Source: Casuarina equisetifolia (lineage: Eukaryota; Streptophyta; Magnoliopsida; Fagales; Casuarinaceae). From it: a stretch of DNA of 64,000 nucleotides. Position 1 is the stretch's first letter; each line of letters starts with the position of its first letter. Below, piece by piece: positions 22,837 to 33,900 of the stretch. The position numbers were made by a program, and so were the translations under genes. Where the stretch lies: assembly GCA_028551475.1 (NCBI GenBank), contig CM052358.1, positions 21,168,853 to 21,232,852 on the forward strand, read 5' to 3'. The notes beneath the pieces are model-generated. The model was given only the letters and a program-made list of their open reading frames with translations. It ran no database searches and was not told where the DNA came from.

Positions 22837-23077
22837 TGTTGGAGATACACATGTATATTCTCCAATATTGGCAGATTATTCTTTCCATATGGCATGATCT
22901 ACTTTAGGAATTGTTTATGTAATTAGTAGGAAAATATTTGTTTATTTTGGTCTATATAATTTCCATGTTTAGCTCATTCTTGTATTATAAAGGTACAAGT
23001 CCCTGTACATCTTTGTCAAGAAAGTAATAAACCAGAGATTCCCACTATATGCCTTTCTTCGTTTTCTCTTTGTGACA
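22837..23077 (+). repeat. Copia B 3' LTR with upstream purine tract
   Basis: This 241-bp LTR (TGTTGGAGA...TTTGTGACA) pairs with 14763-15003. CAGAGGGAG immediately upstream (22828-22836) is the polypurine tract. Confidence 0.92.
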
Positions 23078-24948
23078 AGTTCCTCATTCAAAGGATACTA
23101 CTGATGAAGCAGCGAAGATCAGCATGGCATCATAAAGTAGCAAAAAGATCTTCAAGTCAGCATATTTCCTCATTTGATATCCCATGACTCTTGAGTAAAG
23201 TCGGTTGGGCGAGTATTTTGCCTAAGAAGAGGAAGGAATCGACCTTAGATAAGTTCCATCATGGATATGCCACCTCCATTCTCGAGCAAGAAACCTCACT
23301 GTGAATATCGTATTGTAAATCACCATCCTTCCAAGCCCGAGACTTTGATGTTTGGTTTCCAACAAAGTTGTTTATTACGGAGATGCTTTATTAGCAGATG
23401 GATATGAGGATTGATGAAAAGAATCATACACCAATTTGTGGTTTTAAGTGGCCACTTTTGAGACCACACTTTTAGGGCACGGGTCATACGTCAGAATAAG
23501 GCAATGCTAGTGGGTTTGATGCTATAATAGAAAAGACTAATAGAGTAGAACTTTGTTTTATGAGTAAAAATAGTTTAAGGTGAAGAGGCCAACTTTCCAC
23601 TTTCTGTGAAAAAATTGGTGCTTTTATGCTTAAACCACCTGGAGTTGCACGTCCCATTGATATCAATGGATTTGGACGAAGGAAAAATATTTTGGCTGCT
23701 TGGGTTCATTCTGTCATGAGTGCCTTAGAGAGCGTAGCCGATGCAGTAGACTCTTGGTTTCATTACAAGGATAAGAATTGCAAAGCACGAACTTGGGGAA
23801 GGCTAGGAATCTACTTTTCAAGAAGCCGAATACGGAGATAGGTCTTGAGGATGAAGTAAATTTATAGAAATATGTTAACTTTTTGCTCACAACATATTAG
23901 TCACATTCATTATTTTTGTAATCTTATTTTCAAAATTTTGATTTCACTCGTTCATTTTATTTTGAAATATCTAAAATTTTGTTTAAAAATATTTGTTTAT
24001 TTTATATTTATTTTTATTGTATTTACAAGTCAATTTTCTTTAAGAATAACTTATAAATATAGGTAGAATTTTTATCTTTATAAACGGACAAATAATAATA
24101 AAACCACTTCTATTTTTTTTCTTGTGCATTAAATATACATTTCAGTTGGTCTAAACCATTGATACTTATTTATTAGAATTATGGATCAAAGTTCTTATCA
24201 ATGAAATGAAAGTATTGTAAGATTAATTATAGTTGAAACCTAACCTCTCGTGGAATTATCTGGAGAAGAAAATATTGTTGTCTTGGGAAAGAAAAATATC
24301 AAGCAAAACGGAATATAGTGCGGGCCCTACAGGGTATTGCCACGTCAAAGAGAGGGTCCACCAGTGGTTGTGAAGCGGTTAAGGCAGTTTCAAATCCCCA
24401 GTCCCAGTCCCCCACATAGTTTCTCCCCCGTTCTCTCCCTCTCTTTCTCTGATTCTCTTTTGTTTTACTGAGCTAGAAGATTGACGATTTGGTTGTCTGA
24501 TTTCCATTTGCTTTTTCGGTCCCTGCAATGAGAGGAAGGCGATGTATACAGCAGCGACGCCGGCCTTGTGTTCAAGCTAATCAAACGTAATCTTCGTCTA
24601 CTTGAGATGAAAAGATTGCTTTCTCCGACTTTCTTGAACTTTTCAGACCAATTCATTTGATCTGTTCATCGGATCTTTATAAATGCTGATGCATTCTTCT
24701 TCTTTTTTTTTTTTTTATGATGCTAAAGATCTTTGAAAACAGAGCGGGTTCTTGTACAATCTTAACCATTTTATCGGACACCTTACAGCATCTCATTTTT
24801 CACTGTGGTCTCTTTGGTTGCCAAGAATGCTCTTTTAAGGAAAAGAAACGATGACTTGCAGTGCTGACTTTCATTTCGTGCTCCAAGACTCCGTTTCAAG
24901 GATCAACAGTCCCTAAATTTTTCTTCTCTTTGCTACGTTTTCTCGGAT
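23078..24948 (+). repeat. Duplicated block A upstream of the callose synthase relic, function unknown
   Basis: Aligned by eye with 51400-53994 over most of its length (for example AGCATGGCATCATAAAGTAG, AAAGTCGGTTGGG, CCCATTGATATCAAT, GACGATTTGGTTGTCTGATT). Frames such as 23626-23841 (ARPIDINGFGRRKNI) are partly conserved in copy B but broken in different places, and I recognise no family. A pyrimidine-rich stretch (24420-24460, CCGTTCTCTCCCTCTCTTTC) resembles a plant 5' untranslated leader. An AT-rich tail lies at 23860-24300. I cannot assign a function. Confidence 0.6.
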
Positions 24949-25512
24949 GTCAAACAGAGAGGTTAAAAACTTAGGCATGAAGATGGTAGAGGATTGGGAT
25001 GATTGAACAAGGTGGATAAGCAGCCGAGGCGGTATTGGTGTACCAGCAAGCAAGAGCTGGAAACCTGGTAGGAGGAGGAACAAGAACACATGCCCAGCAC
25101 TGGACGATTAAGGAGGTACTGGGAAATCATTCCCTCCTCTGCGCTTCTGTTACGGGCTTGTTTCTTATGTGGGTCTGGCTTTTAGCCCAAGCCCGTGATT
25201 TTGTTGGAAAAGGAGGGAAAGTGGGAAATGGAGTAGCTGATCGTAAACTGAATCGCCGGAAACGGTTTGGAGTTCTCTCACACAGAAGCTGCACTTGTCT
25301 TAATGTTAGTTTATGGTTTATGGTTTATGGTTTATGATTGTAACAGCTTCTTTTTCATCCAGTGTGGAATTGTGTTTCATCTGCGTGCAGTAAAAGAAGA
25401 GAATAGCCACTGTTGTCCTATTTACTGCTCTTGATCTCACTGCTGGCGACATCTTTGCGAACCTCCTGGCCTTCATGCCAAGAGGATGGGCAATTCTGCT
25501 AGTATGCGACTC
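24949..25512 (+). pseudogene. Callose synthase (GSL) relic A, C-terminal exons
   Basis: Reading in more than one frame, the segment resembles the conserved C-terminal region of plant callose synthases, plasma-membrane beta-1,3-glucan synthases. At 24979-25070 it reads MVEDWDD, a stop, then GGIGVPASKSWKP, matching the family's VDDWTDWN...GGIGVPPEKSWE. PLRF.CYGLVSYV follows (about 25136), matching the RFF..YGLVYHL membrane segment. At 25434-25502 it reads DLTAGDIFANLLAFMPRGWA, matching the family's DLF..xLAFxPTGWA. The catalytic region is absent and frameshifts are present. Copy B (54022-54599) retains tryptophans lost here. The family assignment rests on remembered motifs and is inferred. Confidence 0.7.
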
Positions 25513-26634
25513 ATTTTATTTAATGGAATAAAATCCACCCTTTGGATAATCAATTATTAATTTTTTCAACTTTTTGTAACACTTAGCATAAGTTGAGACG
25601 TAGATAATTTGTAATATTTTATTGTTTAATCAAGTCATGAGTACGAAATTTCTGGATTAGAATACATAATTTGTCAATTTTGAATAGATTTAAAATATTT
25701 CTGGTTGTTGCAACCTCAACAATGCAACTAGTTTTCATATGGGAGAAAATGCTCTTCATGGACAGTGACGACACACAAACGAGACAAATCAACCGAAAGG
25801 AACGAATGAACTTCTTTTATAAAAGAAAAATAAAATAAAATACTTTAAAAGATTCAGATAGTGAGTAGCAACAAATATAAGGTTGATTGCAGTAAATGTC
25901 CTCACATGCTACTTGCATTGTAACCAGGTTTTCACCCTAACTCACAACTATTTATTTGAGTTAATATGAAGAAAAGCTACTTTTGGGGAGTTTTATTAAG
26001 TTTGTATTAGAAAATAAATTATCTGTGAATGTTATAAGGAAAAAATAAATATTCGTAAACTAAAATTCTAATAAAAGTTCTGAGATAGTTGTTAAAGACT
26101 CTTGAGAAATTTATTTCCTATTGTAATTTGTTGTCATCTTATTGTACCCTGTTGTAATTTGTTGATATTTATTTATTATTGTAATTTGTTGTCATCTTTG
26201 AACACAATAAAATTTTTCTACTTCAAAGCAATATGTAAATGTTTGTAAAACCATTGTGAGTGTGTTTCTCACAAAAACTGACAAAAATGTCATATGTTGT
26301 AAGTGCTTTGAGGCTGCATTTGACAAGAAATAAAGGGGGTAAGGAAAGTTTGGCCTTCAAATTTGAGAGTTGTCACCGACCTTCCCTCTAATCTAAATAT
26401 TTTTTCTATAAATAATTATAGCAATTATATTATGAATTTTACAAATTTTTATTTTATAAAAATAATTAGTCACACCTAAAAAATGTTAGTTAGTAAAAAC
26501 AAGTTGAGATTCTAAGACTCCTTTCCAAGACTATTTCATATCACTCGGCCTGACCACATGACAAAGAGTCGATCAACTTGCCCAGACCATTTTCGGACCT
26601 TCTCACTGCCTGATCATGTGCATTCCCTAAAAAA
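25513..26634. other. Intergenic, AT-rich; first part duplicated at 54600-55075
   Basis: No gene is seen. About 25640-25860 matches 54650-54870 closely (GAATACATAATTTGTCAATTT, shortened here, and CATATGGGAGAAAATGCTCT). The pairing continues weakly to about 26230/55040 (TCTTGAGAAAT, AATTTGTT.TCATCTT), after which the copies diverge. Confidence 0.6.
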
Positions 26635-27075
26635 TATAAGTTATATATCCTTAGTTTTTTAACTTTAGATATCTCATGAAATAGATTTACAAAAATACTA
26701 TAATATATCTATCAATTTTATAGTCTTCGAGAACATAAAATAATATATAATCAAAGCCTTCAATTATTGTCAATACCTGTGCCCTCAAGATTAAGCTTTC
26801 AATCATATCCCACTAAACTTCGCATACTTTTGGAGAATCGTAAGTTAGGATGGAGTCATCTCTTATGATCTTGGTTATTTATTGTTGGCCAGTATTTTAT
26901 ATTTCAGAAAAAAAATAAATTTACAACATTATCAAATATCCTATTTATAATCTCCAATCTTGAACATCTGTTCTTGTTTCATTGTAAACGGCTTCAATCA
27001 TTATCAGAACTCCGATTAAGCTTCTGTACTCTATTTACAATGAAATGTCCGTCACTGGAGATTTACGCGCCAGTC
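26635..27075 (+). pseudogene. TNL LRR relic
   Basis: A heavily decayed copy of the last leucine-rich repeats of a TNL. Nucleotide similarity to TNL-A (1050-1480) and TNL-B (35150-35570) is visible in order: ATATCTCATGAAATAGATTT, then TCAATCATATCCCACTAAAC, GATCTTGGTTATTTATTGTT, AATCTCCAATCTTGAACATC, and GTCCGTCACTGGAGATT. Stops and frameshifts occur throughout, and no NBS or TIR precedes it. It occupies, in duplicated block A, the place where TNL-C lies in block B, so it is probably the 3' remnant of TNL-C's counterpart. Confidence 0.7.
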
Positions 27076-28232
27076 ACGATGAACTCGCAACGAGTTCTGC
27101 ATTTTATTAAAGAAATGGAAATGGCACTGCCCAGAAGTGGACTCCTCATTTTTGTATTGGTAGGTCACAGCGAAGCGTCAGATGAGATATCTGTACAAAG
27201 AACATTGCTTCATATTGAAAGCAAACTGCTAATGTCTGCTTTTCACACCGCACCGCAGCTCACTTTCCTATAAAATTGGTTGACTAGAACGGTGTATTGA
27301 AATTGTGATGAAAACTAGCGGTTGGATACACAGCAATTTATGCTGCGACTCGAATATTTTTTTGAATCTTTTGCTAGCAAACATCCTCATCTGTCAGCCT
27401 CGATTACTTGGTCAAACGTGACAGTCCAGCGGCATGGCATGGAATGGTTCCAAAGAAAAGAAGAGCCTTGGAATGTCAACCTTTTTACACTAATTGTTTT
27501 CTTTGGTTTACTGATTCTCTTTTATAAAATTAAAATTTGTAAAATACATAATGTAATCAATACCGTTGCCGGCGGAGAGAAGCTTCTTGAAATTGGTAAG
27601 GAAGGTTGTTTCGAAGGCCAAACTTCCCCAGGCACATAATCATTCTTTCGGGCACACAATTGAAACCTGACTATTTCTTTACAAGGTAGATTCTTTTGGA
27701 AGGTCTTCCCAGCATTTTAGTAATTAAAGCACAAGGAGTTACATCGAGATCCCTTCGGTAAGATGCAAGAGTGGAAGGATATACAGTTTTTGCCCACACA
27801 ATTTCTAAACTGCAGCGTTGACCTTGGAATGTGTAACGATCTCATCAAGGCAGTCACGACTGGCTATGACTAAAAGAAGGCACGAAGGCACGAAGGCATG
27901 AAGTCAATGAAACTTTGCAAATACTTTAAGACATTAAATTACTGAATGCTTGAGAAAAAAATTATTACATAGAACTTCAATAAATGCCACAATGAAGGAA
28001 ATGAAGTGTTTAACCCATTTGTCATATTCAGGTTAACATATTTGTGAAAACAGTGAATTAAAAAAAATTAGAGAAGATTGATTTAGCATAGTCTTGCTGA
28101 AAGAAAAAAAAAAAGAAGGTATTCATGCGGTGACCCAGGCCGCACATTAAACCTTAGCCTTGAGCAATTACACATTACATTAAGCAAAAAGCTAAAATCA
28201 AACAAATAATTTGTTAATTTTTTGGAGTATAT
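27076..28232. repeat. Non-coding, with a TNL upstream-type module
   Basis: No gene is seen. About 27335-27470 resembles 30690-30800 and 30950-31060 (GCTGCGACT, CTCGATTACTT, GTGACAGTC, CGTTCCAAAGAAA, GGAAG variants). About 27885-27960 resembles 55930-55985 upstream of TNL-C (CTTTGTAAATATTTTAA, ACATTAAATTA). These look like decayed TNL 5' flanks. Confidence 0.5.
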
Positions 28233-29216
28233 TGAAAGGTCCCTAATTACCTAAGAAGGGGTTGAATTAGGTAATAAAGGCTATAAATTTTATTTTTAAT
28301 TATTTCTTTTGTCTAATCACAATTAATTAAAAGAAAATAAATAAACAAGTAGATAGCCAAAGAAAATAGCACACAAAAATTTGGGAGGTGGTTCGGCCCA
28401 CAAGTTGGCACCTAATCCACCCTGCTTTAGTTTCCCCACTAAAGCTCTCTCTCAAAAATGGCTATGAATAAGCCAAATTACAAGGGATTCTCAATCCCCT
28501 TTAAACCCAGAATACAAAAATTTCTCTCCCCGAAATTTTCTATTCTATAGTTCTTACAATATCAAATATAATATCAATCAAATACAAAACGTATGATTTC
28601 AAAGAAAGTCCTAAATCATAGTTTCTGAATAATAAGCTCTAAATCGATTTACACTTAGATAAATTATCAAATGAAGATCATAGTATAAAATCAATGCAAT
28701 AGAACTTAATACAAGCAAGTATAAAATGAAATTACCGAGTAATCAGAATGGTGTGATTCAGAATTCTTGTCAATCCAACGGCTAGATTGCAAGATTTTAG
28801 CCATTAACTTCTCTAGGGTTTCCTCGGAATGGAAGGCAGTTATGAAATGACGTCATTTCTTTTAATGTTCCAACTTAAATATAATGCAGTCCCTTGTGCT
28901 GGAATGTGTTCACTCTTAACTTGTTAAGTAACCTTTTCCTGATGTAATATGTGGTGATTTTTTTGCCATGCACTTGTTATGACTTATCCGTATTATTATA
29001 CAGACAATATGCTATTTCTTACCATAATTAATTCTAACAATATTTGAATGATTATATCTATAAATGTAAAATTCAAATCAATCATAATAGAAAGGAAATA
29101 TTGGTTATATTCAAATCAAATTGTAATTCAATTTAGAATAGAGCATTTATAGAACAAATCAAATAAAGAAACGAATTTAAAAGTTTTGCATTTATTAAAA
29201 CCGAATTTTCCCAACA
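28233..29216 (-). mobile_element. Second solo-LTR family (T), copy 1
   Basis: It is the reverse complement of 43885-45047. On the minus strand it starts TGTTGGGAAAATTC and ends GGGACCTTTCA. Flanks TATAT (28228-28232) and TATAC (29217-29221) form a 5-bp duplication with one mismatch. It is shorter than its relative by about 180 bases, mainly around 28790-28990. No internal coding region is present, so it is a solo LTR. Confidence 0.85.
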
Positions 29217-32200
29217 TATACGTCCCCCAATTACTTTTTTTTTTCACAATTCTTACAACCATTAATTATTAATCATACATAACTTTGGAGCCCATGTATC
29301 TTCGATAGTGTAGCTTTATGTGTAGACTATGTGAAATTGCATAAAAAGAGGAATTGCAATAGCCAGAAGTCATCCACTCCCAATACTATTGACAAAAAAA
29401 CACTTGAACAGTAAAAAATAGAATGGTGAATCTAGGTCATCATATATGACTTCATTGTCATAAATTATGTGTGATTTGGCATACTAGCTTGAATATTAAC
29501 TTTTTACAAAAAATCATGGCAGCTATATCATGCTCAAAGAGTAAAATTCGCCTTCATTGTGACATATTTCATTTAGTCTAAAATTTAACCAATAAGAGTA
29601 ACCAACAACAGAACACAATGATACATAAGTTTTACTTCTGATTGTAAGTTATGACTAGTTATTATTGAGAAAACAGCTCCTATTACAATTTGTATAATAT
29701 GAACTATATAATTGATAGACTCAAGTTTAAATAGCTTTCAAGACAGGCAACTAAGGTTAGTTGAAAGCAAATTTCACACTTTTACAGACATCTGATTCAG
29801 GGACAAATAGCTTGATGATGCAAAAAATGCCAAATTAAAGGTGAGAAAAAGTTAATTTACCCTTGTGCTGGAGATAAATTGAAACGCCAAATATCACTGT
29901 GGTGTCTACTCGCATGTCCTATTGAATGTAGACTCATTGGCTCTATTTAACCCAGTTCTTACGTCATCTGCATGTAAACGGCATTGATACAGAAGAAATC
30001 CAAGCTCAGAAACTGATAAAGAATTGTCACAAAATTGATCTATCTAAAGATAAAAGAACTATTGAGTTGCTATTGTTTACATCCATGAAATCCTTCATAT
30101 CATTATTTAAAGTTCAAACTGCATTTTTGTTTTCCAGATCTTAATACTACAGTTAAGTTATGTATCTAGTTTTATTTTCGTGAGACTTTTTCAAACGTAG
30201 GGGTAGTTGACGATAATCTATGATATCGTGAAGATATAATCAGCGAGAGCTTTGTTCACACAGTTGCGCACTAAAAGGCATAGAAATCTCTTTACGCGCC
30301 GGTAACAAAGAATTGTCGAGATAAAAAAGATTGATATAAGCGCGTGGTAGCGTCTGAGGGCGGCAACACAGAGCTACCGGATATCGAATTATACATAATA
30401 TTGCTTGGAGCCGAATCAAGCTGCAAAAGTCTGCCTTTCATGACAATTTTAATACACCGTTCAAATTGATCAGTTTTATTATACTTCAGTTTCTCAGCAA
30501 ACATCATACGGACCTCCTTGCCTGCTGGTCATAATGAGCTGGTCTTTGCTTTGTCCCAGCAATGCCAACCTATCGGAAGCAATAACGAAGGAAGCTGCTT
30601 TTCATACAATAGCAACCCCCTTTTTTATGGAGTTGATTGATTTTAATGCTGTATGTTAATGGCAATGGAAACCGATGTTTCGATCTCCACCAATCCAAGC
30701 CTCAATGCAGATACTTCTTTGATTTCTTGCTAATCAAAATCCAATCTGTCATTCTCATTTGCTTGGTCTGGCATCAAAGCACGAATCGTCCCAAAGGAAG
30801 GAAGAGACCAGGAGTTTCAACCTCCTTGCACGAGACCCAGGTCGGTTACCACGAAGTGTTTGATGAGACATCCCGCTTCTAATTGGCGAAGGTCAGTGCC
30901 AGACATTTAATACACTTTTCAAATCAATCATTCAGTTTGGATCCACCGCGATTCATGCTGCGACTGACTTCCGGTCCGTCAAGCTCGATTACTTCGTCAG
31001 GCGTGACAGTCTGGTGCCACGGAATCGTTCCAAAGAAAGGAAGAAAACATGGTTACTGTTCGTTCTTTATGGAATAAAAAACGTCGGATGAATAAAAACC
31101 ATTCCTGCCATCAGAATTTGAAGGAGAAACATTTTGGACGCTTGAGTTCGTCCGGTGGGGAGGATAATACCTCGAGGTGCATGTGATCTTGGGGAAGATC
31201 ATCTACCGTGAGGTTGTGATTCACACGCGCCGTGGAAAATGTTAAAAAATGCTTAAATACTTCAACTCAGCGTTTCTCTTCCTAATATTGGTGCTGGCAA
31301 ATCTTATACCTCTGACCGTTAAGCCCGGCTGCAGCTTCCCATAGTTCAGCAGTGTAATGGATAAGATCTACGATTTAACTCATTGGGAATTAAAAATAAA
31401 TAATCTAAATGATGTGAGTAACCTTAATGATTTTCGAGCAATCTAAACAGGGAGATATGTCAATCCTTAGTTCACTGTTCATGGGCCACGCACTGTTGTG
31501 GCTAATTTCAGTTGTTACGAAATATTTGAACTACTGAATGGAATAATTCATCAGGTTCAGAAAATATTGACAAATTAATCCACCCAGCAGACTCAAGAAA
31601 AGCGAGAGCAAGCATTTTTGACTCAGAAAAATGCAAGAGGGAACCAAGAAACAGAACAAAATACGCAACCATATATATTATAGGTGGAAATTAATGGCAA
31701 CATTTTTCCCAGTGGATCGAAGACCCAAGCAGGTCACAATAAAGTGTCTGATCTGATGTCTCTGTTTTTAAGCCGCCACGTCGACCCACTGGGCATTAAA
31801 TTGCAGAGAACATTGCTTCCAATCGAAGCAATGTGCTGTAAATTTCTGTTGCCATCAATATGCTGTAAATTAATGGCAACATTTTTCCCTGGGCGTTAAT
31901 GCTGTAAATTTCTGCATTAAAGTATGGGCCCTCACAGGTAAAGGAAGAGGCTTGAAAATTCAACTTTCTTTTCTTTGCAAGATTTTTAATTTTTTAGAGG
32001 AAATTAATTGTAACTTTTTTACTTCTGCCCTAGTCTCTCCTTCAGAGTGTAACCTCGAAATTCCCACCCTGACCACTTTTTAACTGGGGAATCGAAAGGT
32101 TTTCTGAACATTTTAATTTTTTGATCGGAAGAAAGGAGAACATCTTTCCTCTACTTTTTATTGCTTTCTACGCGTCTTTCGCGGACAATTTCTCGTAAGG

Positions 32201-32232
32201 GTACAAGGATACACCCTTGTGAAATTCCAAAG
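29217..32232. other. Upstream region of TNL-B with repeated modules
   Basis: No protein gene is supported. Two related modules of about 110 bases lie at 30690-30800 and 30950-31060, and a third relative at 27335-27470. The module at 31745-31830 (GTCTCTGTTTTTAAG, CACGTCGACCCACTG) matches the 3' flanks at 2925 and 37070. About 31165-31225 (GAGGTGCATGTGATCTTGGG) matches 55518-55545 upstream of TNL-C. A purine/pyrimidine-rich leader lies just before the ATG at 32233. Confidence 0.5.
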
Positions 32233-33900
32233 ATGTCTTCGAGCATTCACGAAGTACCTCCTCCCTCGTCGTCTTCTCCAGCGACTCCGTCCTCTTATGA
32301 CGTTTTCCTCAGTTTTAGCGGCTCAGACACCCGCAACAATTTTATCGATCATCTATATGCTGCTTTTAAGCGGAAGGGTCTTATTGTTTTCAAAGATGAT
32401 ACAAAACTGGAGCGAGGAAAATTTATTTCCGAAGAGCTCTTGAAAGCAATCAAAGAATCTGAATATGCAGTTGTAGTCATCTCAAAGAAATTTGCATCCT
32501 CTAAGTGGTGTCTAATTGAGCTGAATGCAATTTTGGAATGCAGGAGGGGGACAGAGCTAAAAGTTTTGCCTGTTTTTTACCATCTCGATCCCTCCGATGT
32601 ACGAAGGCAAAAGGGAATTTTTGCAAATGCTTTTGCTAAACATAGAGAAGACCCTGAGATTGGGGAAGCACAGATGGGAACGTGGAAAGCCTCTCTGAGA
32701 GAAGTTGGTCATATTGCCGGTTGGCATGTACATGATGATAGGTATCGTTTCTGTAATTTGCTTCGCTAAGCTCTCTCATGGATTCTTTTGACAGTTTAGC
32801 TTGCTTTCCTTGTTGAATTCTAAGTTTACTTGCTCGGACTTTAGTCTTAATTTGTATTTCTCATCAGTGCCGAAGCAACTGTTGTTGAACAAGCCACTGA
32901 GAGCGTATCTTGTGGATTGTGTTTGAACTTACCAGAGATCTTCGAAGATCTTGTTGGCATGGAAGCCCGAGTGGCAGAACTCGTGTCCTTACTTCATTTG
33001 GAAGAGGATGACGTTCAGATTTTAGGTATTTATGGAATGGGAGGTATTGGTAAAACAACTTTAGCTAATAGCCTTTACCGTACAATTTATGGTGAATTTG
33101 AAGGTAGTTGCTTTGTTTGTGGTGTTGAAGGAAACCAAAGATGCAGTGTAAAAGAATTGCAGCAACAAATTGTTTATGAGATTCTTTGGGAAGGTGACAT
33201 GAAGATATGGAATCCTTTCGTTGGAATTGAGGTGCTAGCACGAAGATTACGTAATAAAAAGGTCTTCATTATTTTTGATGATGTAAACCAAGAACAATTG
33301 GAAGGATTAGCAAGAAGTTCACATTGGTTTGGTCAAGAAAGTAGAATTGTCATAACAAGTAGAGATTATCAATTATTAGAGTCATTTGTGAATGAAGTTT
33401 ATAAGGTTAAATTGTTGAATAAGAAGGATGCTGTGCAATTGTTTTGCAAGAAAACCTTCAATAGCCTCGAGCCTCATGAAGAGTTCATGGATTTAGTAGT
33501 GAAAATTACTGAATACGTTGGAGGCCTCCCTTTGGCTCTTAAGGTTATTGGTTCATCCTTGCTTGGCAAGAGAATGGAAGTGTGGAATAGTATTTGTAAT
33601 GTTTTAGAAGCCAATCCTAATGCTGAGATTTTGGAGAAATTGGAAATAAGTTATAAAGGGTTAGAAGACCTATCAAAGGAGTTGTTTTTGGATATAGCAT
33701 ATTTCTTTAGAGGAAAATATGTAGGGGACGTTATTCCTATATTAGAGGGCCTCAATAGGTGTCCAAGTTTTTATGTTGATGATCTTCAAAAGAAATCTCT
33801 CCTAGAGATTGTTGATGGAAAATTTAAGATGCATGATTTGATACCAAAAATGGGTCATCAAATAGTATATCGTGAGAGCTTAAGGGATCCTGGTAAATGA
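32233..33900 (+). CDS. TNL-B 5' part: intact TIR-NBS frame ending in TGA, 513 residues
   Basis: Two exons, 32233-32741 and 32868-33900, splice in frame (AG|GT donor at 32742, TCATCAG acceptor) to give 513 residues. TIR, residues 16-165: SYDVFLSFSGSDTRNNF, KRKGLIVFKDD and SKWCLIELNAIL with the catalytic glutamate. NB-ARC: P-loop GMGGIGKTT (226-234), kinase-2 FIIFDDVN (DD at 307-308), RNBS-B ITSRD (333-336), GGLPLALKVIG (about 388), FLDIAYFF, MHDLI (491-493). TNL proteins act in the plant cytosol or nucleus, binding ADP/ATP through NB-ARC, with TIR cleaving NAD to trigger immunity. The start was chosen because the upstream frame has no ATG before 32233. It ends at TGA where SRLW of full TNLs continues, so it may be a TIR-NBS protein or the front of a pseudogene. 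Confidence 0.75.

Larger units (their letters stand above)
14763..23077 (+). mobile_element. Copia B: decayed Ty1/copia retrotransposon carrying two solo LTRs
   Basis: The order is LTR, primer site, gag, protease, integrase, reverse transcriptase, RNase H, purine tract, LTR. Integrase before reverse transcriptase defines copia. The LTRs are 241 bp each. Flanks AGTCC (14758-14762) and AGTTC (23078-23082) are a target duplication with one mismatch. Solo LTR copies 4 and 5 (15519-16792, 20859-22254) inflate an original of about 5.6 kb. The LTR pair differs at roughly ten sites by eye, so it is not recent. Every coding domain is broken. The syntenic position in copy B (about 51340) lacks the element. 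Confidence 0.92.

Noticed and set aside
23626..23841. Partly conserved frame ARPIDINGFGRRKNI in both duplicated blocks, a possible gene
   Set aside because: No family is recognised and the two copies break at different points; kept only as part of the duplicated block.
27322..27639. 105-codon open frame in the TNL upstream-type module
   Set aside because: The related modules at 30690 and 30950 do not keep the frame, so it is not conserved coding sequence.
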